Part shown: positions 1 to 6,944 of the stretch, one piece after another
How positions within the stretch are numbered: position 1 is the stretch's first letter
How the letters are laid out: every line of letters starts with the position of its first letter
Assembly (NCBI RefSeq): GCF_007673235.1
Contig: NZ_VDZH01000007.1
Coordinates: 78,904 to 142,903, forward strand
Origin: Curtobacterium pusillum
Lineage (GTDB): Bacteria; Actinomycetota; Actinomycetes; Actinomycetales; Microbacteriaceae
Direction: 5' to 3'
DNA: 64,000 nucleotides
Made by a program: the position numbers and the translations under genes
The notes under the pieces: generated by a model
What the model saw: only the letters and a program-made list of their open reading frames with translations
Database searches by the model: none
Told to the model about the DNA's origin: nothing

Positions 1-1422
1 CTGCTGGATCTGCTCGATCTCGGCCTTCCGCTTCGTGATGTCCGGCTGAACGGCCTGGGACGCGACGAGCCCCTGCACCGTCGTGTCGTCGAACCCGTTC
101 GCGAGCAGGTTCACGTCCGCCGAGCCGTACGCCGGGGTCAGGTACGACGACGCGTCCGGGTAGTCCTGGAAGAAGCCGAGCTGGAAGACGGGGTACTCGC
201 TCTTGCCGACGTTGCCGACGTAGGTGTCCCAGCTCGCCGACTGCAGGTCGACCCGGAACAGCCCGGTGTCCTCGAGCTGCTCCTTGATGAGCGCGTACTC
301 GTCGTCGGAGCCCGAGCCGTAGTGGTCGGTCGTGTACTCGATCGGCAGGGTCACCGGGGTGGTCACGCCGGCGTCCTGCAGGATCGACTTCGCGGAGTCC
401 CCGGACAGGTCCTCGAACGCGTCCGTCGCCCCGGCGAACCCGGTCGGCACGATCGACCACGCCGGCGCGTAGGTGCCCTGGTAGACGTCCTTCGCGATCG
501 CTGCCCGGTCGATCGACGCGGCGACGGCCTGCCGGATCGCCTGCTTCTCCGCGGCGTCCTTCCCGGGCATGGTGTCGAGGTTGAACGCCAGGAACCGGAT
601 CTCACCGGAGTTGCCCTGCACCCGCTGCAGCCCGTCGTCCTTCGACAGCGAGGTCACCTCGGTCGGCGTGAGCTGGCGGTACGCGACGTCCGCGTCGCCC
701 TTCTGCACGGCGAGCTTGAGGTCGGCGGACTTCGTGTACTGCTTGATCGTCACGTGCTTCGTTGCCGGGGCGGAGCCGTCGAAGTGCTCGTTCGCGGTGA
801 GGGCGATCGTCGCTCCGCTGTCGGCGGACTGCTCGAGCGCGTAGGGCCCGGAGCCGACGACGCCGGCGTTCGCGTGCACCTTCGTCTTCGAGAACACCTT
901 CGAGTCGACGATCGCGCCCGCCATGCTCGCGAGCACGTACGGGAACGTCTGGTCGTTCGCCTGCTTCAGGGTGAACGTCACGGTGCTGCCGGACGCCGAG
1001 ACCGAGGCCATGTTGGCGAGCAGCGAGCCCGGTCCGTTCGACGACCCGAGGGACACCTGGCGCTCGAACGAGAACACGACGTCCTTCGCGGTCACGTCGT
1101 CGCCGTTCGAGAACTGCAGCCCGTCGCGGATCTCGCACACGTAGTGGGTGCCGTCCGTGAAGTCGCAGGACTTCGCCACCTCGGGGCTCGTGGTGGTCTT
1201 CCCGGCCGGGTAGGTGAGCAGGTGCTGGTACAGCTGCGTCTGCACCGTGTAGCTGCCACGGTCCCAGGCACCCGCTGGGTCGAGGGAGGTGACGACGTCG
1301 GTGGTGCCCACGACGAGGCCGTCCACGTCGGAGTCGGTCGACGAGCCGGTGTCGGCGCAGCCGGAGAGGACGGCGGCGACGGCCGCGGTGAGCGCGAGGG
1401 CGCTGATCAGTCGGGTCTTCAT
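1..1422 (-). CDS. ABC transporter substrate-binding lipoprotein (family 5, peptide/opine type), cut by window edge
   Basis: The first 474 codons are in the window and the C-terminus lies beyond position 1. The protein starts MKTRLISAL and has a lipobox LSGC with the lipidated Cys at residue 22. It then continues as a family 5 solute-binding protein: an early VVGTTDVVTSLDP strand, the FSNGDDVTAKDVVFSFE motif found in DppA/OppA proteins, and a later ASIDRAAIAKDVYQGTYAPAW region. It should sit on the outer face of the membrane and deliver a peptide, opine or similar solute to an ABC importer. It follows the two FAD oxidases on the same strand after a 26-nt gap with an AGGA ribosome site, so it is probably their co-transcribed uptake protein. 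The permease and ATPase genes would lie outside the window. The true ligand is unknown. Confidence 0.9.
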   Translation of the reverse strand, partial: MKTRLISALALTAAVAAVLSGCADTGSSTDSDVDGLVVGTTDVVTSLDPAGAWDRGSYTVQTQLYQHLLTYPAGKTTTSPEVAKSCDFTDGTHYVCEIRDGLQFSNGDDVTAKDVVFSFERQVSLGSSNGPGSLLANMASVSASGSTVTFTLKQANDQTFPYVLASMAGAIVDSKVFSKTKVHANAGVVGSGPYALEQSADSGATIALTANEHFDGSAPATKHVTIKQYTKSADLKLAVQKGDADVAYRQLTPTEVTSLSKDDGLQRVQGNSGEIRFLAFNLDTMPGKDAAEKQAIRQAVAASIDRAAIAKDVYQGTYAPAWSIVPTGFAGATDAFEDLSGDSAKSILQDAGVTTPVTLPIEYTTDHYGSGSDDEYALIKEQLEDTGLFRVDLQSASWDTYVGNVGKSEYPVFQLGFFQDYPDASSYLTPAYGSADVNLLANGFDDTTVQGLVASQAVQPDITKRKAEIEQIQQ

Positions 1423-1448
1423 GGGTCCTGGGTCTGTGGGGAGGAGCG

Positions 1449-2564
1449 TCAGAGGGAGAAGCGGGGATGGGGTGCCCCGCCGGTCGCGAGGTCGGCGATC
1501 ACGTCGCCGAGCAGCGGTGCGAACTTGAAGCCGTGGCCGGAGAACCCGGTCGCGACGGTGACGGGGCCCCGACGGTCGATGACGAAGTCCTCGTCGGGGG
1601 AGTTGTCGTACAGGCAGCTGATGAACGTCGGCTTCGACGCGTCGACCCCCGGCACGAAGCGCTCGACGTACGCCTGCAGCCGCGCGGCCTCGGCGGGTAC
1701 TGGCGTGAAGTCGCGGTGGTCCGGGTCGACGACCGGTCCCGTCCCGTGGAACCCGACCTTGACGCCCTCACCCGGGGTGAGCAGGCCGTACACGTCGTCG
1801 CCGTCGGCCCAGTGCACGAAGCTCGGCCAGGCCTCGTCCGGCAGGTGGCTGGGGAAGTGGGCGGGCTGCTCCTGGGTGACGCGGATGGCCGGGAGGCGCG
1901 CCCCGCGTTCCTCGAGCAGGTCACCGATCAGCGTGGGGGCCCACGAGCCCACCGCGGCCACCACAGACGCGGTGCGGACCGCCTCGGTGTCGCCGCCGGC
2001 GGCCGTCAGGGTGACGGTCACGGCGTCGCCGTGGTCCTGGAGGCCGGCGACCCGGGTGTCGAACCGGAGGTCGGCGAGCCCCGTGCGCTCGGCCAGGGTG
2101 AGGAAGAGCTCGATCGCCTCGGCGGAGCGGATGCGCCCGGCCGTGGCGTGCGTGAGGACGTGCCCCTCGAACGCGATGCCCGGCCAGCGGGCTGCTGCTT
2201 CGTCCGGGGTGAGGGTCTCGTGCGGGATGCCCGCGTCCGAGAGCGCCGCGGCGATGGCGTCGACGACCTCGGGCCGACCGTGGTCCACTGCGCCGGTCCG
2301 GTCGATCAGGGTCGTGTCGCCCGCGGCCTCGAGCGCTTCCCACAACTCCAGCGCGCGGATCGTCAGCGCGACGTACTCGGCATCGGCGTAGCCCTGTCGG
2401 AAGATCCGGGTCGCACCGTGCGAGGAGCCGAGGTGGTGCCCCCGCTCGTGCTGCTCGACCAGGAGGACGCGCTCGCCGCGGGCGGTCAGGGCGTACGCGG
2501 TCGCAGCGCCGACGACCCCGGCACCGATGACGACGTGGGTGGATGCGGGTGCGGTCGTGCTCAT
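1449..2564 (-). CDS. FAD-dependent sarcosine/N-methyltryptophan oxidase-like protein
   Basis: This 371-aa flavoprotein begins MSTTAPASTHVVIGAGVVG, a dinucleotide-binding fold, followed by SSHGATRIFRQGY, the signature of monomeric sarcosine oxidase and N-methyl-L-tryptophan oxidase (SolA/MTOX). Cys317 in SCLYDNSPDEDFVID matches the cysteine that holds FAD covalently in that family. Members oxidise the N-methyl or N-alkyl group of small amino acids and release hydrogen peroxide; the substrate here is not known. The start codon overlaps the stop of the upstream oxidase as ATGA, so the two are translationally coupled. An open frame extends further upstream, but the Rossmann start and the overlap fix this start. 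The downstream neighbour is a solute-binding protein, suggesting uptake and oxidation of one substrate class. Confidence 0.87.
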   Translation of the reverse strand: MSTTAPASTHVVIGAGVVGAATAYALTARGERVLLVEQHERGHHLGSSHGATRIFRQGYADAEYVALTIRALELWEALEAAGDTTLIDRTGAVDHGRPEVVDAIAAALSDAGIPHETLTPDEAAARWPGIAFEGHVLTHATAGRIRSAEAIELFLTLAERTGLADLRFDTRVAGLQDHGDAVTVTLTAAGGDTEAVRTASVVAAVGSWAPTLIGDLLEERGARLPAIRVTQEQPAHFPSHLPDEAWPSFVHWADGDDVYGLLTPGEGVKVGFHGTGPVVDPDHRDFTPVPAEAARLQAYVERFVPGVDASKPTFISCLYDNSPDEDFVIDRRGPVTVATGFSGHGFKFAPLLGDVIADLATGGAPHPRFSL

Positions 2565-3820
2565 GCGGCTGCTCCTGCGCGTCGGGCGTCGGCTTCGCGG
2601 CGAGCGGGCATCAGCCCGACGACGTCCTGCTCGCTCGGGGCCTCGGCGGGGAAGCGCGCCGGGTCGTAGCGGCTCGCGTCGCCGAGCGTGGTCGTGCCCG
2701 TGACGCTGAGCTCGGCTGCGATCCGCCCGAGGCCCGGACCGTGCGTGACACCGGACTCGTTGTCGCCGCCGGCCACCACGAGCCCAGCGACCTCCGGGAC
2801 GGCACCGACGATGAAGTTCCGGTCCGCGGTCATCGAGACGACGCCCTGCGTGGCGGTCTCGTCCGCCCCGAGGGCGCTCGCCGCGTCCGGCAGCAGCTTC
2901 GTCACGATCGGGTGCAGGGACTCGCGCATGGCGTCGAGCAGGTCGGGGCGGACCGGCCGGCGTGCGGGTTCGGTGCGGCGGTCGGCCCCGCTGACGAACA
3001 GCGGCTCGTACCCGCGGCCCGCGCCGTACGTCAGGCCGCCGCGGTGCTCCCGGATCCACAGTCCCTGCAGCTCGGGGAGCATCAGGGTCGGCAGGGTGCC
3101 CGGCAGGCCGAACGGCTTCGTCACCAGGCGGCTCGCGACCACCCGCACGGTCGGCAGCTCGCGCCCGAAGGGTGCGAGGAGGGTGTTCGTCCAGCTGCCG
3201 GCGGCGAGCACGACCCTCGCGGCGTCGATGACCTCGCCACTCGCGGTCCGGACGCCCGTGACGGAGCCGTCCCGTGCCTCCAGGCCGGTGACCGGGGTGT
3301 GCTCGCGGAACGCGACGCCGCGTGCGCGGAGTGCGCCGACGAGTGCCGCGGCCGTGTCGGGCGCGCTGATCTGGATGCCGTCGGGGTGGAAGAAGCCGGC
3401 CGTGACCGCGGACGGGTCGAGGCCCGGGACGAGGTCGGCGGCCTCGGCCGGGGTGAGCGTGCGTGCGCCCGCCGGGCGGAACCGGTGCTCCTCGAACGGC
3501 GGGATGTGGTCGGCGCGGCCCTCGTCGGTGACCGTCAGCCAGACGTTGCCGTTCTGGCGGTACCCCGTCGGGCCGTTCCCGGACTCGGCGAGGCGGCGGT
3601 AGAAGTCGATGCCGTACTGCTCGACGTCCCGTTCGGACTCGTTCCAGTACCAGGCGTAGCCGGCTGCCCAGAGGCCCACGAACCCGGCACCCGCGGTCGT
3701 CGTCCCGCCCGCTGCCGGGCCGCTGTCGACCACGACGACGCGCTGGCCGAGCTCGGCGAGGTGCCAGGCGGTGGAGAGGCCGATGATGCCGGCGCCGACG
3801 ACGACGGTGGGGGAGGGCAT
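2561..3820 (-). CDS. FAD-dependent D-amino-acid/glycine oxidase-family oxidoreductase
   Basis: The 419-aa protein opens with MPSPTVVVGAGIIGLSTAWH, the GxGxxG FAD site, and has the DAO-family layout through to VAGGDNESGVTHGPGLGRI near residue 370, which closes the flavin pocket. The family oxidises amino acids, sarcosine-type amines or opines. No covalent-flavin cysteine motif like that of the next gene is evident, so the cofactor is probably non-covalent. It is first of the three-gene minus-strand unit and overlaps the next oxidase by four bases. Two different flavin oxidases in one operon suggest successive steps or two related substrates, for example an N-alkyl amino acid. The start is set by the Rossmann motif; the frame continues upstream without a better start. 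Confidence 0.82.
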   Translation of the reverse strand: MPSPTVVVGAGIIGLSTAWHLAELGQRVVVVDSGPAAGGTTTAGAGFVGLWAAGYAWYWNESERDVEQYGIDFYRRLAESGNGPTGYRQNGNVWLTVTDEGRADHIPPFEEHRFRPAGARTLTPAEAADLVPGLDPSAVTAGFFHPDGIQISAPDTAAALVGALRARGVAFREHTPVTGLEARDGSVTGVRTASGEVIDAARVVLAAGSWTNTLLAPFGRELPTVRVVASRLVTKPFGLPGTLPTLMLPELQGLWIREHRGGLTYGAGRGYEPLFVSGADRRTEPARRPVRPDLLDAMRESLHPIVTKLLPDAASALGADETATQGVVSMTADRNFIVGAVPEVAGLVVAGGDNESGVTHGPGLGRIAAELSVTGTTTLGDASRYDPARFPAEAPSEQDVVGLMPARREADARRAGAAA

Positions 3821-3879
3821 GTCGCGATCGTAGTTGCGGTCCGTTTCCGACACGTGTCGTCGATGACGCCGTGTGACGC

Positions 3880-4830
3880 TCAGTCCTCGGTGGCGAACGC
3901 CTGCAGGACCGCCGCGGCGGACTTCGCGACCAGGGCGTCGTCGTACTTCGCTGCCGGGTCGTTCCTGGTCGTCAGGACCGAGATGGTGATCTCGTGGCCG
4001 TCGGTCGTCGTGACGCGTGCGATGTCGTTGCGGATGCCGCCTGCGCCACCGGACTTGTCCGCCACCGTCCACCCCTTCGGCGCGCCGGCGCGGATGAGGG
4101 TGTCGCCCGTGGCGTTGCCGCTCATCCAGTCCTGGAGCTGCGCGGTGTCGGAGGCGTCCAGCGTGTGCCCGTCGAACACCCTCGCCAGGTCGGCGGTGAA
4201 CGCTGCCGGGGTGGTCGTGTCCTCGGTGCTGCCGGGCTCGATCGTGTTGAGGGCCGGCTCGTCGTTGACCACCTGGGTCGTGGCGTCGCCGAGTTCGGTG
4301 AGGGCGTCGCCGAGTCCCTTCGGCCCGCCGATCCGCTTGAGGACGAGGTTGAGCGCCGTGTTGTCGCTCTGCCGGACCGCGGCCTCGGCCAGCTGCGAGT
4401 ACGTCAGCCCGTCGGACACGTGCTGCTCCGTCACCGGGGAGTACCCCGCCGCCGTGACGTCGGCCGCGGTCCAGTGCACGCGTTCGTCACGGGCGGCACC
4501 GTGCACGGACCGCAGGAACTGCGCAGCTGCGAAGGCCTTGAGCGTGGACGCGTACCCGAAGCGGCGGTCGCCGTTGTGCGAGACGGTCTCGCCGGTCGTC
4601 GTGTCGGTCGCGACGATCCCGACGGTGGCGTCGTACTGCTGTTCGAGCGCCGCGAGGGCCTTCGCGACGGCGGCGCGGTCGGCCGGTGTGACGCTGGTCG
4701 CGGTCGGACTCGGCGTGCTGCTCACCGGGGCCGGCGTGCCCGTCGATCCGGGGCTGCCGCCGCTCGCGCACCCGACGAGCACGAGTGCAGCCGTCGCGGC
4801 GACGACGAGGGGCGAGCGGAGGTGGCGCAT
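3880..4830 (-). CDS. bla: class A beta-lactamase, lipoprotein
   Basis: The 316-aa protein has all class A serine beta-lactamase motifs: S95-T-L-K, S155-D-N, E191-P-A-L-N and K259-S-G. It would acylate and hydrolyse beta-lactams at the outer membrane face. The N-terminus MRHLRSPLVVAATAALVLVGC is a lipoprotein signal with Cys21 lipidated, and a Ser/Thr/Pro linker follows to about residue 48. An AAGG ribosome site lies about 8 nt before the ATG. KSG instead of KTG is common in actinobacterial enzymes. It stands alone between the tRNA terminator and the oxidase operon. I see no repressor gene of the BlaI type, so expression may be constitutive. Confidence 0.93.
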   Translation of the reverse strand: MRHLRSPLVVAATAALVLVGCASGGSPGSTGTPAPVSSTPSPTATSVTPADRAAVAKALAALEQQYDATVGIVATDTTTGETVSHNGDRRFGYASTLKAFAAAQFLRSVHGAARDERVHWTAADVTAAGYSPVTEQHVSDGLTYSQLAEAAVRQSDNTALNLVLKRIGGPKGLGDALTELGDATTQVVNDEPALNTIEPGSTEDTTTPAAFTADLARVFDGHTLDASDTAQLQDWMSGNATGDTLIRAGAPKGWTVADKSGGAGGIRNDIARVTTTDGHEITISVLTTRNDPAAKYDDALVAKSAAAVLQAFATED

Positions 4831-4976
4831 CCGCTCACCCTTCCTCGGCCGGCTGGGACCACGCCGCACGCGCCCACCATCAGCACGCTGAACGGCGAGC
4901 CCACCACCTCGCCGGAGCAGCGACCACGTCGTGGGTCTCGATGGTGGTCCGGGGCTGACCACCTCTTCACCGGACG

Positions 4977-5009
4977 ACGAAGGGCCGCCCGATCCGGGCG
5001 GCCCTTCGT
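4977..5009 (-). terminator. strong hairpin terminator of the tRNA-Gly transcript
   Basis: A perfect 15-bp stem (ACGAAGGGCCGCCCG and its complement) closes a 3-nt loop just 8 nt after the tRNA 3' end on the minus strand. There is no long U-tract, as is usual in GC-rich actinobacteria. Confidence 0.8.
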
Positions 5010-5016
5010 GCTTCCG

Positions 5017-5087
5017 AGCGAGTGACGGGAATCGAACCCGCGCTACCAGCTTGGGAAGCTGGAGTTCTACCATTGAACTACACTCGC
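5017..5087 (-). tRNA. tRNA-Gly (anticodon CCC)
   Basis: On the minus strand this 71-nt sequence folds as a cloverleaf. The acceptor arms are GCGAGTG (5087-5081) and CACTCGC (5024-5018). The anticodon stem CCAGC/GCTGG encloses the loop TTCCCAA, giving CCC, which reads GGG glycine codons. The T arm is GCGGGTTCGATTCCCG. The 3' CCA is not encoded. A -10 box lies upstream and a terminator just downstream, so the gene is transcribed alone. Confidence 0.96.
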
Positions 5088-5112
5088 GCACCCCGCTCAG
5101 CGGGACGACGCA

Positions 5113-5118
5113 AGCCTA
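5113..5118 (-). promoter_or_regulatory. candidate -10 box of tRNA-Gly
   Basis: The minus strand reads TAGGCT here, the same hexamer used at several other starts in this window. It would place transcription start about 19 nt before the mature tRNA. No clear -35 hexamer is visible. Confidence 0.5.
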
Positions 5119-5159
5119 GCGGATTCTCCGCTGGAAGCCAGCCGAGCGCCCACCGTGCG

Positions 5160-5193
5160 CCGCGTGGCGGACGCGATCCGAGCCTCCAGGCCG
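5160..5193. repeat. half copy of the dispersed GCCTCCAG palindromic element
   Basis: The stretch from GCGTGGCGG to GCCTCCAGGCCGG matches the right half of the element seen complete at 14737-14784. The left GGAGGC arm is missing, so it cannot form the usual hairpin. It lies in the 245-nt gap between the tRNA and the next gene. Confidence 0.45.
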
Positions 5194-5332
5194 GCTGCCG
5201 CGGCGTCTCGTGGACGCGAGCCGGGCCCACCCGAGTCTCCGCTGTGAGCCCGCCCGCCTGACGGACAGGTGTCGTCCTCGTGTGTACCGTCCAGGTGGAT
5301 CGAGCGTCCCGCCAACCCCGAGGAGGACCCGG

Positions 5333-6406
5333 ATGGTCAGGCATCCCCTCATCGACGACGTGGTCGGCCCCGCCATCGTGGTCGAGTCCGCTTCGCCGGT
5401 GGTGTGGCTGACCGATGCGCTCGCCTCCCTGCTCCGACGTGCGTCCGAGTCCGGCCGCATGGTCGTGCTCCGCACCGGCCAGGAGGCATCCATCACCCCC
5501 GCCCTGCGGCACGCGCTGGGAGCACACGGGGCTGCGTGGGCCGTGGTCGCCACCGACGGCACGTTGCGTGACGGACGCACGGGGGTCGCTGCCTCCGGCA
5601 TCGAGGACTTCGTCCGCCGCGGCCCCGAGCTCGTGGGCACCCAGTCGCCGGAACACCCCGTCGCGACGGACTCCGTGCGACAGATCAGCATCGACCTGAC
5701 GCTCCGACACCACTCCGAGCGGGCGATCGACATCGGCTCCGCGATCGAGGCCCTGTGCGAAACGGTGGACACGTGCCCGACGCGCTGGGGTACCGCGGAG
5801 CCGCTCACCGTGCCGTGGGACCGCTGGGTCGTCACGCAGTACGCCAAGCACGAGGCGCCGGCGATCTCCACCTCGTACGCCGTGGGCGAAGGGTTCTCGG
5901 CGACCATGACCGCGCACCTGCTCGACGGGGTCGTCGTCGAGACGATGTCCGCCGTGCTGACCATCCCCGAGGACGGCGCAGACCCGGCCCTCGCGACGAA
6001 GCTGCTGGACGCGGTGCACCGTGTCGCGGACGACGTCGAGCCGGTGTTCGGCGTGGTGATGCAGCGTCGTGGAGACGCCGACCACCTCGTCCGCGCGGTG
6101 TCGCACGGCGAACCCACGCCCCTCGCGGTCGTCGTCGGACCAGAGGCGTCGCAGTTCCTCGACCGCGACGGCGTCTGGCCGCCACCGCGCACCACCACGT
6201 CGACGTTCGGCGGCGGCGGGCTCGTGGTGCGGTTCGACGACGGGTGGGAGGCGCTCGAGGCGTTCCTGGACCGCATCGACGAGGACCGCTTCCTGCACCT
6301 CGTCGGTGGCGCCCCGCTCGACCCGGCGCACGACGAGGGCACGCTCGACGGGCACGTCAGCGGTGGTTCTGGTTCGCACGCGTTCGGTGGTCACGGTGCC
6401 CCGTGA
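5333..6406 (+). CDS. uncharacterised 357-aa protein (DUF6177-like)
   Basis: The frame opens MVRHPLIDDVVGPAIVVESASP after a strong GAGGAGG ribosome site about 8 nt upstream. I do not recognise a catalytic motif. The first 100 residues look like an alpha/beta domain (VVLRTGQEASITPALRHAL), the middle has SVRQISIDLTLRHHSE, and the C-terminal 20 residues are Gly/Ser/His-rich, suggesting a flexible tail. From memory it resembles proteins labelled DUF6177, which occur in actinobacteria and are sometimes near type VII secretion genes; I cannot confirm that here and no ESX gene is present. No signal peptide or membrane segment is evident, so it is probably cytosolic. It overlaps the next gene, so the two form one unit. 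Confidence 0.75.
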   Translation: MVRHPLIDDVVGPAIVVESASPVVWLTDALASLLRRASESGRMVVLRTGQEASITPALRHALGAHGAAWAVVATDGTLRDGRTGVAASGIEDFVRRGPELVGTQSPEHPVATDSVRQISIDLTLRHHSERAIDIGSAIEALCETVDTCPTRWGTAEPLTVPWDRWVVTQYAKHEAPAISTSYAVGEGFSATMTAHLLDGVVVETMSAVLTIPEDGADPALATKLLDAVHRVADDVEPVFGVVMQRRGDADHLVRAVSHGEPTPLAVVVGPEASQFLDRDGVWPPPRTTTSTFGGGGLVVRFDDGWEALEAFLDRIDEDRFLHLVGGAPLDPAHDEGTLDGHVSGGSGSHAFGGHGAP

Positions 6407-6743
6407 CGTCACCCTGCTCTGCCGGGACGCAGTGGAGACGCGCGACGTCGCCGAGGCACTGCTCCTGCACGACGAGACCTGGGGTGTCCGGGCGCTCGAC
6501 GACGGCCCGATGATGCAGGTCTGCCGGGACGCCACGCACCCGGTGATCACGGTGCTCGGGGTTCGGCGGGTGGACTCCCTCGACGAGGTCCAGCGGATCC
6601 TGCCAGACGCCCCGACCCTGTCCACGCCGTTGTGGTGGGTCGACACGGTGACCCCGGCGGGAGCGGACGGCGAGTCCGGCATCTCCGCTGCGCTCGAGGC
6701 CGCGCTGGACCTCGACGCGGTCTGCATCGTGCACGGCGACTGA
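6387..6743 (+). CDS. small uncharacterised protein coupled to the preceding gene
   Basis: About 118 residues ending LDLDAVCIVHGD. The start is uncertain: GTG codons at 6363, 6387 and 6396 all fit, each overlapping the end of the upstream gene; 6387 is chosen because the folded part begins at RDVTLLCRDAVETRDVAEAL just after it. It is acidic and soluble, with no signal peptide. I do not recognise a family. The overlap with the upstream 357-aa protein implies translational coupling and a shared job. Confidence 0.6.
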   Translation: MVTVPRDVTLLCRDAVETRDVAEALLLHDETWGVRALDDGPMMQVCRDATHPVITVLGVRRVDSLDEVQRILPDAPTLSTPLWWVDTVTPAGADGESGISAALEAALDLDAVCIVHGD

Positions 6744-6864
6744 CCGACGCCGCGCGGTGCGCTGCGCGCACCCGCGCGGTGTCGCTGCGCCGATCCACCC
6801 CGCGCGTGTCCCCAGTTGTGGTGCGAACTCCGGTTTCGAGACCCGCGAGTACCCGATCCGGCTC

Positions 6865-6916
6865 TACGGTGTGAACACCCGAGCCGACGAGCCGGGCGCG
6901 CACGCTCCTCGTCGGC
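6865..6916 (+). promoter_or_regulatory. possible promoter and leader hairpin of the adhesin gene
   Basis: TACGGT at 6865-6870 fits the TAnnnT -10 pattern. It is followed by an inverted repeat, GCCGACGAG (6883-6891) and CTCGTCGGC (6908-6916), which would sit near the 5' end of the mRNA. No good -35 is visible. Confidence 0.35.
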
Positions 6917-6944
6917 ACCGCTCTTCTCACTGAACAGGGCTCCA

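Noticed and set aside
3270..3295. GTGCCTCCAGGCCGG inside the DAO-family oxidase as another element copy
   Set aside because: Only one arm matches, and the encoded LEARDG fits the normal family sequence, so chance is likely.
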